Assembly: GCA_963693085.1 (NCBI GenBank)
Contig: OY856413.1
Span: forward strand, 744,678,556 to 744,742,555
Direction: 5' to 3'
Length of the DNA stretch: 64,000 nucleotides
Source of the DNA: Alisma plantago-aquatica
Taxonomy: Eukaryota > Streptophyta > Magnoliopsida > Alismatales > Alismataceae
Shown: positions 47,801 through 59,545 of the stretch, piece after piece
How positions within the stretch are numbered: position 1 is the first letter of the stretch
How the letters are laid out: each line of letters starts with the position of its first letter
The notes under the pieces: generated by a model
Told to the model about the DNA's origin: nothing
Database searches by the model: none
The model's input: the letters and a program-made list of their open reading frames with translations, nothing else
Program-made: the position numbers and the translations under genes

Positions 47801-49501
47801 TAGGAACGCATTACATCCTTGTCACATCAACTTCTCATCCACCATTGTTGATACTAAATATGTCGGAAGAATCTTCCTATCTCCTTAGAAGATCCACTTC
47901 TCTCCACCGTCATCAAACACTGCTTGCTTGGAACCACAGTCCAACACAACCTTATACTTCTCTAAGGTATCCATCCCAAGGATCACATCGAATCCATGCA
48001 TCTCAAGTGGTATAAGATCCACTTGTATATTATGTCCTGAAAAAGATAAGACACAAGATGGGCACTCTTTTCGAAGCATCGAGGAACCATCAAGAGGGGT
48101 TTCTAACAACAGGCTATCTTTCTTATAGCTAACAAGTAAAAGACAGTTTTCAAACATAGTTCATGCGATAAAAGAGTGCGTAGCACCCAGGTCAACCAGA
48201 ACAGATATAAAGTAAGAAGAAGACAAATTAGAATGAAATAACTCCACCTGACCTGCCACCACTCGCGGGTTGACTATCACCTCCGGCTGACTCATAGCAT
48301 AGAATCGAGTTGTTGCTTGTTGTCAACATCCTATGCTTCCTTGAGCAGATGATCCCGCTTGCGATGCTTGACCACGTCCTTGCCTTCTGCTACCACTGGG
48401 CTACTATCTGTTTGACCCTTGCTAATTCTGCCTCAGTTGTTGTATTACTTCAACATCTCTCTTTGGGCAATTTGACCTCAAATTCCCAGTCTGTCCACAG
48501 AGATAGCATGACCTGCCTTCTATCTGCGGCATAGATGGCCCTATCATTGCCACTGAAGTTGTACTATGCACCTTTGACGACGAACAAACATAACCTATTC
48601 CCTTACTCAAGGACCATTGTGACGGTGTACTGGAACCTCTCATCATGGAAGGTGTTGAAAACCTTGGCTTCTTGAAGCCACCAGATCTCTATCCTTCAAA
48701 CTAAGCAGGCTTCTTCCTGGTAATGGACTCCCTTTTCTCCCTGATAGACCGTTCAATCCTTCATATAGACTCCATGAACATGGCAAACCGCTCCTGATTC
48801 TCCAAGGAAGTAGCAGGTGTCGATAGCTCAGCACTCAAACCTTTCTCAAATCGCCTGATTCTCTCATCATCTATTGCCGCCATGTGAGGGAAAAACCTCA
48901 ACAGATCCATAAACTTGGCTTCATACTCAGTGATGCTCATTGAACCCTGGAACATACACTCAAACTGGTTAATCTTCTCATCTAGATACGTCTTCAGAAA
49001 GTATTTGTTGATGAACTCTTGCCAGAAAACCTCCCGACCGATCACCTCAGAGGGTCGCTTCTCTTCCTCGATGGCCCACCAGTGGCCGGCACTACCTTTC
49101 AGAAGGTAGACAGTGTGCTTTACTTTATCTGCTTTAGGGATTTTGAGCATCCAGAAGGCCTTCTCGAGACCTGTCAACCACAGATATGCATCCACCAGAT
49201 CAGCCGTTCCAGTGTAATCCGAAGCTCCAACTCAGCGAAGCCGCTTAAAGGTCTTCCCAATGCCTGATGATTCACCATGGGGAGCCTGTGCTCTTGACGG
49301 AGGCACTGACACTCTTTCCACCATGTGATTCATCATAGCCATACTCTACCCCATAAGGTGTTGATAGGTAGGGTTTTCAAGAATGGCTGGGTGAAGTTGG
49401 GGGACCTCAGGCACCCGATCTTCATGTGCCTGCACTCTTGCTCCATCAACTGATCCAGCATCACTACTCTTGATAGCATGTTCTTCATAGTTTCTAGACA
49501 T
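44825..49501 (-). pseudogene. gag-pol of Tekay-type element 2, many stops
   Basis: From ATG 49501 (MSRNYEEHAIKSS) to the stop at 44825, the recognisable blocks share one frame (1559 codons), broken by about ten or more stops. Gag has KHTVYLLKGSAGHWW. The zinc knuckle reads CYLCGQTGNLRSNC with His replaced by Asn. The protease block is DLGATHSF instead of DSG. The RT site reads FIVDILIYS, so the first catalytic Asp is Val (about 47190). RNase H is at 46800-46400, the integrase zinc region near 46010 (CLVCHQVK) and the chromodomain-like tail at 44990-44850. It is more decayed than element 3, as expected for its host. Confidence 0.9.
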
Positions 49502-49612
49502 CTTTAAGCTTTCTCTTCCGCTGAGGGCAGAAGGTTATTGTAAGAAAATCTAGAAAACTCACAAGAATAGACACAACCCTAGTCCTATATCCCTGTAGAC
49601 TCAGCGGACCTA
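49502..49612 (-). other. Leader of Tekay-type element 2
   Basis: Short untranslated segment between the gag start and the primer site. Element 3 has a leader of the same size and similar sequence (39689-39800). Confidence 0.6.
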
Positions 49613-49626
49613 GCGCTCTGATACCA
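49613..49626 (-). promoter_or_regulatory. Primer binding site of Tekay-type element 2
   Basis: The minus strand reads TGGTATCAGAGCGC near the inner LTR edge. Confidence 0.88.
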
Positions 49627-49633
49627 AACTAAT

Positions 49634-52600
49634 TGTGACATCACGCCATAACACAGACAACAAGGTGACACGTGAAAACATGCGGAACTTCCATAAACCA
49701 CATATTACCAAAAATACGGGTTAATTAAAATTGTTTTCAGAAAACATATAAAAGAGAACTATTACATTCAGATCCTCATCCTGCAAGGAAACATGTTATA
49801 TGAACATACACAAGCCTTGATATAAGTCCACAGCTTATCGGAACCAGTTTTACTATCAGCACTATAGTTCATCACCTATTTATATATACATAACGGGCCA
49901 CATCAGACCAGCAACATGATAAATAAAAGTACAACAGCTATACATCGTGAAACATTATCAAAACCCCTCCGAGGACCTGAGAGTACAGGGATGACTCTAG
50001 GACTCTACTACAAAACCACAAAATAGCAGCATGTCCATCTCTTGCCTTCTACTACTCTTCTTGCTTCTCGGCCGCAACCTTTCGACCACCACCACGTCTA
50101 ACGTGATCACATAAAAAGGTTATAAACCAGCAGGGTGAGACACACAGTCCCAGCGAGAAACATAACTCCCCGCTGAAACTATAAAACCTCAAAAGGTTTA
50201 AAGTAGATAAAGCAGATAGCTGGTAATGATATATAATAAGAGTAGCATATCGAGCAAGACTATAATTACCATCAATCTTACCAAGACATCTGGGGGCATA
50301 TAACCAAGTATTTCTTTTTGGAACATGATTGACAAGATAAGATTTATAAGAACTTATCACAAAAATATCAAGATCATATAAGTAATTGTAAGAGATAACT
50401 GGGTCATCTACATATGCAAGGCCTCAACCAATGTTCCGTGTTTTTCTCTAAGAAGTATATACTATTCGGTTGGATCACATTTTATTATGCCCTGAGGAAG
50501 TGAGTTGGCCCTGCTCAAATCCAACCTTTAGCTGTGAAGCCCAAAACTGATTCCATACAAGGTCAATGGGAGAGTTGGACTCCACGAACTAGCCTCCTCG
50601 TGGTCAGTGCACAAAACAAAAGTAGGACCATAGTCTCATGCTTATATGGCCTCAACCTCAGGGTCAGCTCTGCAAGCTACCCATCTCTCTAGCTCACCTT
50701 GACACAAGTACTAGTATACTTTTTGAGCCACGGGCTTGATCACCGTGCTCTTGATTCATGAACGCATTCATGCTCTAACTCATTGAGTCATGGACCTGTT
50801 CACCATTCTCTTTACCATACGGAGTCTACAACCGTAGTTGTACTCTAATCCTCTTATTTTCGGCTAGGAGAAACTGCACATATTCAACAATATGCGCTCT
50901 AGGTAATCCCGTAGGATAAACCTATTTCACCGTCATCAAAATCTGACGATGATGGATCTAACCCAGGGAAAACTACATGATATGTTTCATTGTAATTAAT
51001 TAGTATATATTTTAAGTGAGTTGCTAAGGATACCAAGTTGTAAAACATAAGCAGCATTGAGCTACATTACTATTGTTATTATCACATCATCATGGGATCT
51101 CAATCCTTCCTCACAGATTTCTACTGCCTCTCAAGGCATCAACATCCTGGGATAGCAATCACTTATCTCATCATTAGAGGATAACACCTCAACTAGTCAC
51201 TCAGCCCTTATCAAGTCCTCAGACCTATCTCAGCATACTGGCAATGCATGTTATCTCATCAACAAGGATTATTATCATTTAGTGTTATTCAAAACACATA
51301 TACATCATAGCTCTTACCTAGCTATGAATCCATTTAATATACTTGCATTGTTAGTATGCACATCAAGAGAGATAACTTAAAATCACCAGACATAGCTCTT
51401 ACAGATTATCATGTCATTAGGATTTGCAATTGCACATGTCATGATTATAAATATGTGTGTCATACTGTATCAATTACATCACTACTATCAAATCATGGGC
51501 ATCCATTTATGCTCTTTACCTTATAAACATGGGAAAGTATCTTATCATCTTTAACAACATCATCTTTATACATCCAACATAGCATAGGTTTGCAACTATT
51601 ATCATATATCAAAAGAAGCGGTTACATGATAAAGAAATACTACCTAGGGTTTCTGGGTTGGACATAACCCTCACCAAAGGTGCTCACTACCCTCACTAGA
51701 AGTGTGATGGGTAGTGCAACCTTTACTATAGGTGATATCAGGCAGGGTAACAACCCTTACTACAACTTGTCGGCCAAGGCACTTAGCGTCACCTATCGGC
51801 CAACACAAACTCAAGGTGTATCATGTAGCTGAGTCCATGGGGCATATTGTGCACCCAAGGTGACGACATCCCACTAAAATGGGCAAAGCCCTATCGACCC
51901 ACTATGTTTAGGGTTAGGGTTATGTCGAGAAGAAACTACCATATCAGCTAAGATCATGGCACCTAGGCCAACCTTATATCGCCCACTAAGGTACCCATCA
52001 TCAAATGACACAAAGGCACCATAAGGAAGCCTATCGCCCAACTAAAACCAACACCATATTGGTCACCACAAGGTACTCACAAGGGCCACCACACAACCCA
52101 TGTTGGGCAAGAACCTGACCCAACATGTATCACCCAAGACTCCAAACAGAGATATCAACTAAGCACTCTATCGGCCAAGGGGGCAACAACTACTAGGTCA
52201 AAGGATCATCCAGATCAAGGCATATCACCCAAGCACATCATCAAGGTCAAGAGAGCCATATCGGGCACAAAGCCAACCAAACACATCATATTGGCCAAGT
52301 TCCAAACCCTATACCAAGGGAGGTGTGTCAGGAAGCACTAGAACAAGGTGTATCATGCAAGGAACCAAGCTCATCTCGATAAGGTCGTCATCAACCTCAA
52401 GATCACCATCATCAAAACCCTAAAAGATCAAGAGGATTGGCTCACCTCTCAACAACCAAGAGAGAGGGGTTTTGTGCAACCTCCATCACCAATCGGGTAA
52501 CATGACGGATCATTTCCATATCGGCCAACTCTCAACCATTACTAGGTCAACATCCAACCAAGGCTCACCTCTCAAATCCATGATGAGAGAAGAGTATTGC

Positions 52601-53723
52601 CCAAGCAACTAGAGTATAGACTCACCTCTCAACAACCAAGTGAGAGGGGTGTTGCCTATATCACTAGAGCCGAACTCACTTCTTAAGACCGAAAGAGAGA
52701 AAGGGGTTTTGCCCAAGAAACTCTACACATAGGGTTTGGCCACCAAGATCAAAGCACATCCAACACATCCATTATGGCAACAAGATCATATATCCAACAA
52801 GATCAAAGATACAACTAAGCAAGAAGTATATTCAACAAGGTACATGGCCGATCAAGATGAAACATAGCATGCAACAAGAAAAGGAAGTAGTAAAGATAAG
52901 GTTAGGAGTTATGTAACCCGCCTTAAGAAAGATCCAAGCTCCTAGCACTAAGAAACACCTTCGGCCACCACAAGAGGAAGAAGAAGAAGACTGCAAAGAG
53001 AAGGATCGACCACCAAGCTTAGCTCCTCCAAGGGTATCAGCCACCAAGGTTGCAAAGGAGAGGTGTCATTTACCAAGGAAGCAAGGAAACTCAGGAACTA
53101 AAGGGATCCTTAGCAAGAGAAAGGATATACATATATAGAAGAGGGTGGAGGAGAAAACAAGGCAATGTGTCACCCACCTAGGGACACTTATCCATGGGCA
53201 ATTCCACTTTCTCAACCCACCTCATACACATGTCCATGGCAATTGCCACATGCAAGCATCATGCACCAAGTGTCCACTAGAGTGGTGACACAAATGAAGA
53301 TAAGAGTCAAAGATGGTCATTGGCCGATACACCTCACACCTTTGCCCGTCACAGTCCCATGGGCGACACAACCATGGCTGACACCAAGCTCTCTTGCCCG
53401 ATATAGGGTCCAACAAGGCAGAGCAAGGCCCAAACAAAGCAAAACAAATCCCAACAAAGCTCAACAAAGCCCAAGGAAACTCAAGCAATGAGCCCAACCC
53501 ATCTTCTCCACTCTAGAGGATGCAAGGAGATAGAGAGACATCTATCAAGGTGACAAACTTGCTCATCAACCCTAAACTTGGGTTATTTGCACGTAGCACC
53601 TCCAACTATCAACAAAGCACAAACAAACCCTAATCACCACTTGAGGTGATTAGAAAGAAACTAAACACAAGGTTTAGGAAAAGCAAACATGATAATTCCA
53701 AAATGGAGGTCAGGGTCCTTACA
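49634..53723 (-). repeat. 5' LTR of Tekay-type element 2
   Basis: 4090 bp, TGTGACATCACGCC...GTCCTTACA. It is uninterrupted and shows the empty site for the insertion of element 3 at about 53358. Confidence 0.92.
53130..53138 (-). promoter_or_regulatory. Probable TATA box of element 2 5' LTR
   Basis: Minus CTATATATG, about 590 bases into the LTR, conserved in the partner (about 30045-30055). Confidence 0.45.
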
Positions 53724-56074
53724 AAGAAGGTCCAAGTATATCTTGGGAAATCATCGACAATAACTAGGCAATACTTGGAACCACGAAGCGATTACGTTCT
53801 CATAGGTCCAAATAGATCAATATGAAGAAGCTGAAGAGATCTCTTAGTGATAAGGACTCCTTTGGATTTGAAGGAGGACTTGGTTTTGTTTTCTTGTGTG
53901 CAAGGTTGGCATTCCTCAACTTCTTTAACTGATGCATATTTACATGACCAAGCTGGCAATGCCAAAGAGAAATATCTTTTGAGTTGACTACTAGGCATCC
54001 ACCAAACACATGCTTAATAGAGTTAAGAACAATAACATAAAGATTACCACTTCTAGTTCCCTTATATATAACTTGGTAGGTGAGGAAATCTAGAATCAAG
54101 CATTCAAAAGAAGTAAATAATACAAGGTAACTATTATCACAAAGTTGACTAACACTTATTAAATTGTGATGTAGGCCAACCAAAAAAAGAACATTCTTGA
54201 TGCATAAGGATTCACCTACATCACACTCACCTTTGACTTTACCTTTTTTGTTGTCCCATAAGGTGACGGATCCTCCTTTCTTCTTTGTGAAATTGTTGAA
54301 GTAGCTTATGTCACCGGTCATGTGATTTGTGCAACCACTATCAACAATCCATCTATCTTTTCCCTACAAGAAAGGAGAATGTCAGTTCCCAACTAAAACT
54401 TTGGGATCCAAAGTTAGCTTGGGGACCCATTTCATCTTTGGGTTTTTCCCCTTGGGCTTGTAAGAACAATAAGTGGAATAATGATCATCACATTGGCAAT
54501 GAGAACAAACCATAGGATTCTTAGTACCCAAAGACTCTCCTACAAAGAAAGAGGTCTCCTTGCCCTTTTTCTTACATGTGGCCTTACTCTTGCCCTTTGA
54601 GGCTCCCCCCTATAAATCCCAAACCACTAGTACCACTTTGTTTGGTAGAATGGTCAAGGATTTCATTTAGGGAGTTCTTCCCTTTGAGTAATTTCTACAG
54701 GGATGCTCTCAATCTATGGTTATCATCATTCAAAGAAACAATAGTAGAAGATAAACTAGATATGTCATCCCTAGCATGCACAAGATCAGCCTCAAGGCAT
54801 AAAGATTTAGTAAGATATGAATCATTTTCAAGAGAGATAGAAGCAACATTAACACTAGGCAACAAAGGTCTAGAAGATAGATCATTTACTTGACTAAGAA
54901 ACCTAGCATTTTCAGATTTTAGCATTTGAATATATTTGATATAAACATCTCTCTCTCTTCTCTACGAGCATCAATAAGCAACATAAATTCAAAATTTTTA
55001 GTTTTAAGCAAATCAAGCTCTTTAAGGCAATTTTGGTTCTCTTCCTTAAGATTCTCAATGTTCTTAAGGTAGATACCATTCTCAACTTCAACCCCATTGT
55101 ATTGGAGTTGAAGATCAAGGTATTTACCTTGCAACTTATCAATACTATCAAGATTGGTTATCCCATTAAATCCCAAACTTTCAAACTTATCATAAAGATC
55201 ATCAATAATTTTTCCTAACCGTTTTCTTTTAGATTTACATTTTGCAAAAGATGAACAGGTAGTAACAAGCATGTCAATAATAGCTTCTTTAGGCAATTAG
55301 TGTAAGCTTACCTTGCTTACCCCACTTACCTCACCAATATCTTCACTTGTAGAGGCCATGAGAGAAAGGTGGCACTCTCCATCTTCTTCTGAGCTAGAGT
55401 TTCTTGAAGATGAAGCTTCCCAAGCCGCATGAGCTGCATTCTTGTTCCTCTTCTCCTTCTTATCCTTCCTCTTGTACTTGCTCTCTGTCTTGTAATCCTC
55501 TTCTTTCCTTGAGCTGCTCTTGTGGTGAGACTTTCTTGACTTTGGGCATTCACTCTTGTAGTGCCCCTTTTGACCACACTTGTAGCATCTTGAAGTAGAG
55601 GAGGAGAAGGCTTGCTTTCCCTTGAAGTTCTCTCATTGAGTCTTGAATACATCTCTGTAATGCCTTCTTTCTTTCCCATCTTGAAGTTCTCTAGGAGGTT
55701 GTTCAACATGTAGATCTTTGCCTCATTGAATTGCTTTTTGCCTTCATATGTGATGCACAACTTGTCCCAAATCTCATAGGCGGTGTCCCATGATGAGATA
55801 TGATTGAACTCTATGGGGGTGAGGGTGCGTAGAGGATGGTAATGGCATTGGCATTGAGTTGAGCCTCCTTAAGAGTAGCTTCACTCCATGTTGCAACAGC
55901 TCCGATTGGCTCCTTGTAATGTGTAACCATCACCTTCCACATATCAAAGTTCATCCCTTGAATGTAGGACTGCATCCGCCTCTTCCAATAAAGGAAGTTG
56001 GTGTCATCAAAGACCGGAGGACGCATGGAGAATCCTCCCTCTAGGTTGAGTGAACAAAGTAGGTTGTCTCCCAT
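53724..56074 (-). pseudogene. Sirevirus gag, protease and truncated integrase
   Basis: Gag starts at ATG 56074 (MGDNLLCSLNLEGG) with the block FDDTNFLYWKRRM, then changes frame near 55800 and near 55300. The zinc knuckle CYKCGQKGHYKSEC (about 55590-55550) is intact. Protease shows WIVDSGCTNHMTGD (about 54345-54300). The pre-integrase/HHCC region reads LWHCQLGHVNMHQLKKL, then a Cys-x2-Cys block, then LHIDLFGPMRT. The integrase core is cut at DDFPRYTWTF, exactly at the insertion point of Tekay-type element 2; RT and RNase H do not appear on the other side. Gag would package RNA, but this copy is not functional. Confidence 0.88.
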
Positions 56075-56110
56075 CTTCTCATCTCATGGGAGATTGTTGG
56101 AGAAGATCCT

Positions 56111-56124
56111 GAGCTCTGATACCA
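56111..56124 (-). promoter_or_regulatory. Primer binding site of Sirevirus
   Basis: The minus strand reads TGGTATCAGAGCTC two bases inside the LTR end. Confidence 0.9.
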
Positions 56125-56126
56125 CT

Positions 56127-57591
56127 TGTTGGATCTAAGGGCTCTAGAAGGGGGGGGGGGGGGTAAATAGAGCTACACAATTTCTCACAAAAAAGATTAG
56201 ACCTTCAAATTTTTATCAATTAGGAGCAATAGCTTAATGGCAATTTGAAGTCCTATCTAAACAAGCATAGCAAGGATGAGAGAGATTGATAGCCAGGACT
56301 TGACAAAGGGATGTAGAGTGGTTCCACACTTCAAACTAGAAGTGAGTCAGTCCACTACCTAAAGAGGTCAACCTCTAGGACTTTGCAAGTGCTTTTCTCT
56401 ATTATATCACCAAAGAGATTTACAACAATAGACCACCAAAGGGCTTACCCATCCAAGCACAAGGAGATATCCACCTTACCAAGGAGCTTACCTACTTAGC
56501 TTGAACCTTCAGCTTTCACCAAGGTCTTACCTATTCGAGCTCAAGTCTTCCTCCTTGAAGGACTTTTCTTCTCCTCTTTGATCTTTTGCCTTTACCTTCT
56601 CCTTCACTTGGAGAAGATCACCACCTCTTCAACACCCTTGAAGAGGTCCAGCTACAACTCCTTCTTCACTCAATGGAGCTTTCTTCAGCTTTTCTTCATG
56701 TAAGAAGGGGGTAGGGAAGTAGTGGAAGATTGAGAGATTTACATGCACAAAGGTGGAGCTCTCTTACAATAATCCTAACTCACTCACAAATCATGAAATG
56801 AAGTGTAGACTAGAGAGAGAAAGGGGCTCAAGGAGTAGTAGCGCACTCAACTATATCAATGACCTTGAATGTAGTGAATGAGCAAACTTGGAATGAACTC
56901 CAAGGGGTCCTATTTATAGTTGTGGGTGCTCCCTTGAGTTGAGGAATACTTCATGCAAAAATATAGCCATTTTCCCCAAAGCAACAGATCTATTTTCAGC
57001 CAAAAAAGTCACCAATGGTTATAATCACTTTTTATGCATTTTCCGTATAGTGCATTCGATCGAGTTTCAATAAAGGTAATTCGACCGATCGACTAAAAGA
57101 CAAACCCAATTTTCAAACTATTGGTTGAGTTTGTCTTGGGAAACTCGACCGATCAAGCAAAATCATATTTGGTTAGTAAGTCATTCGGTCAAGTTTTGTG
57201 GGTGCACAACTCGACCGACGCCTATCTTCAGAAAATCAATCCATGGGATCGGTCAAGATTGGAACTCGACTGATCAACGACTTGTGATCATTTTATAATT
57301 TGGCTAAAAAGTAATTAAACTTGGTACTAAGTGTCCCACATATTTTTTTACAAGTCATATCATTGATACAAGTGATTACAAAATTCTTCTAAGGTCGTTT
57401 GAAGTGATTTCCTTATTAGCACACTTGCATTGCATTTGACTTGAACTTTGACAAGCTAGAGCTTGTGTAATTTGATCCTTTTCATGTACCTAAAGCCCGA
57501 GATCAATCTTAAATACACATATTATATACATATGAATGGAATGGTTAAGTCATTATCAAAATATGGACAATGTATAACCTCTAGGTCAATA
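56127..57591 (-). repeat. 5' LTR of Sirevirus
   Basis: 1465 bp, partner of 24718-26185. A run of 14 G begins at 56150, where the partner has 7. The four-hairpin block is at about 57050-57280. Confidence 0.88.
56909..56919 (-). promoter_or_regulatory. Probable TATA box of Sirevirus 5' LTR
   Basis: The minus strand reads CTATAAATAGG, a near-ideal plant TATA box. It is conserved in the partner LTR (about 25490-25500). Confidence 0.6.
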
Positions 57592-57596
57592 GAGCC

Positions 57597-59395
57597 ATCT
57601 TGGATGAAAATCATGTTTCTGACCTTCTGTACCAAGGTTTAGAAACCTTCTGATGATGCTCCCCATGTCCATGTAGCTCCTCATTAGAAGTTTGATCCTT
57701 GTTTCTATCATATCTCTTCATCATGTAATCCCACTTGAACTTTAGTGGTCTCCAACCCTTGGGAAGCGCCACAAGCTCATAGGTATCATTCTTCTAAAAA
57801 GAAGAGATCTCCTCCTACATCATCTGATGTCGCTGTGCTTTATGTCAATGAGTTTGTACCTCATGATAAGTCTCTAGCTCCCCTTGATCAATAAGAAGAA
57901 TATACAGAGATGTCGTATATCTGGATGAAGGATGACAAACTCTATCAGACCTCCTCAACTGCTGCTATGAGGACTCTGTCTGGTGATGATCTTTCTCCCC
58001 CTACCTAGAGGTCTCTAACTATGAATCTCAATCACTCAATTGTGTGTCTGGAATAGGAACACTCAATGTGCACTCACTCTGCTGCCCAAGGTGATCTTGC
58101 TACTCTTCTTTGTCATCTGAAGACTGCACATGTGAAGAAGCTGAAGCATCTTCATACTCATCATCAAAAGAACTATCACCTAATCCTACAACCTCTACAC
58201 AATCACTCTCAGGCTCTATAACTGTCTGACTCTCACAGAAAGTCACATCTTTATGTCTGCTCATGGTCTTTTTTATAGGATCTGATAACTAGTAGCCAAA
58301 CTGATGATGTCCATCTCCAAGAAAGATACATGGCACCACACTATCATCCAACTTTTGCCTCTTTTTCTTTGGAACATGTGCATAAGCCTTGCACCCAAAT
58401 ACTCATAGATGATAATAGGATGCATCCTTTCATGTCCATACCTTTTTAGGTATATCAAACCCCAAAGGAACTGATGGAGATCGATTAATTAGATAGCAGA
58501 CAGTACATACTGCCTCACCCCACAATGTCTTTGGCAACTTTGTAGTCTTCAACATGCATCTAACTTTCTCCACTATGGTACGGTTCATTCTCTCAGTTGT
58601 ACCATTGTATTGTGTTGTGTTGGGCTCAGTCCTTTCATGTCATATTCCATGTTGTGCATAGTAATCCTGGAACTCTCTGGAGGTGTACTCTCCTTTATTG
58701 TTTGTGTGGAGACACTTCAACTTTTTCTCTATCGCCCGGTCCACCATGGCATGAAATTTTTGATAACACTAAAAGACCTGATCCTTGGTCTTCAACAAGT
58801 AGGCCTAAACCTTCCTAGATGCATCATCAATGAATGTGACAAAATACCTATTGCCACCCAGTGAAGCCACCTCAAACAGACCGCAGACATCTGAATGAAC
58901 TAGTTGTATAAGTTGTGACTTCACCTTTGATCTTGTCTTGAAAGAAACACATCGATGCTTTCCTATCTAACATGCGTCAAATGAACTGAGACCAGTATCC
59001 TTGCCACAAGGAATCAATCTCTTCTTTGATAAAAGATTCAACCCTTTCTCGCTCATGTGTCCTAGTCATCTATTCCATAAATCTGTCTAGTGATCCTCAA
59101 TTGCATTTATATGGCCTCCTTTGATCACCTTAAGTTGGGTATTGTACAATGTGCGACACAATTTGCCTCGTACAATAACCAAAGACCCCTTGGTGATCTT
59201 GCATTTTACACCACCAAAATCCTGATGACAACCTTCTCTATCAAAGAATGAACCAAATATCAAACTCAGTCACAAATCTACATGCAACTGACACTTATTT
59301 GAACACAAATGTATCCAATCCCAATAATTCTAGAGAAGCTAGAATTCCCATGAGTACTTCTTTCTCCATGCCTAAATCAAATCCAATGAAGAGAA
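57597..59395 (-). pseudogene. Tnt1-like Copia integrase and start of RT, broken
   Basis: Reading from 59395 leftward: a pre-integrase block ITKGSLVIVRGKLCRTLY, LGHMSEKGLNLLSKK, the integrase core (HSDVCGLFE, FVTFIDDASRK, HTNNKGEY, NGTTERMNRT), the C-terminal block AHVPKKKRQKLDD and GDGHHQFGY, an acidic linker, and the RT start ELVALPKGWRPLKFKWDY (about 57770). The second catalytic Asp of integrase (normally SDNGGEY) is Asn. RT stops being recognisable near 57720 and the element passes into 3' tail. RT and RNase H were therefore lost before or independently of the Sirevirus insertion. The right edge near 59395 is the inversion breakpoint. Confidence 0.82.
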
Positions 59396-59429
59396 GATAA
59401 AGCTGGTGGTGATGCATATGAATGGTGAG

Positions 59430-59545
59430 GATATCATTGATAGATATGGGGATTTTATCATCTTATGAATCAATAGATCTGGATGATTCATATTTTGATT
59501 TCTCATGGCATATTTTTCACAATGATATCATTGATAGATATGGGG
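59430..59545 (+). repeat. 22-bp perfect direct repeat near the inversion breakpoint
   Basis: The same 22 bases (beginning GATATCATTGATAG) occur at 59430-59451 and 59524-59545. An 8-bp inverted repeat ATGAATCA/TGATTCAT lies between (59465-59491). Confidence 0.8.

Larger units (their letters stand above)
26512..53723 (-). mobile_element. Ty3/Gypsy chromovirus, Tekay/Del-like (element 2)
   Basis: The left LTR is in two parts (26512-30279 and 44453-44812) because of the insertion of element 3. The internal region is 44813-49633 and the right LTR is 49634-53723. The primer site, purine tract and TSD all fit. The coding frame is collinear with element 3 but heavily mutated. Without the inserted element it is about 13 kb. 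Confidence 0.9.
24718..57591 (-). mobile_element. Ty1/Copia Sirevirus (SIRE/Maximus-like), internally deleted
   Basis: LTRs are 24718-26185 and 56127-57591. A tRNA-Met primer site lies beside the right LTR, and several purine tracts lie in the 3' region. Gag, protease and the first part of integrase are readable on minus at 56074-53724. The gag start (EGGFSMRPPVFDDTNFLYW) and a run of hairpins in the LTR fit Sireviruses. The rest of integrase, RT and RNase H are absent; the second Tekay-type element sits exactly at that gap. Confidence 0.88.
23577..59395 (-). mobile_element. Tnt1/Tork-like Copia, 3' half, inverted and nested
   Basis: The pieces are: LTR 23577-24454, purine tract and tail 24455-24717, then (after the Sirevirus insertion 24718-57591) the start of RT and the integrase at 57592-59395, all on minus. 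The integrase block LGHMSEKGLNLLSKKRLIP is Tnt1-like. Most of RT and RNase H are missing. There is no gag/protease on this side; these appear at 63917 onward in the opposite orientation. The two parts are interpreted as one element cut by an inversion. Confidence 0.8.

Noticed and set aside
24600..59380. Resemblance between the Copia tail near 24680 and the segment near 59370 (GGCATGGAGA-AGAAG on minus)
   Set aside because: The match is short and surrounded by unrelated sequence; it may be chance.
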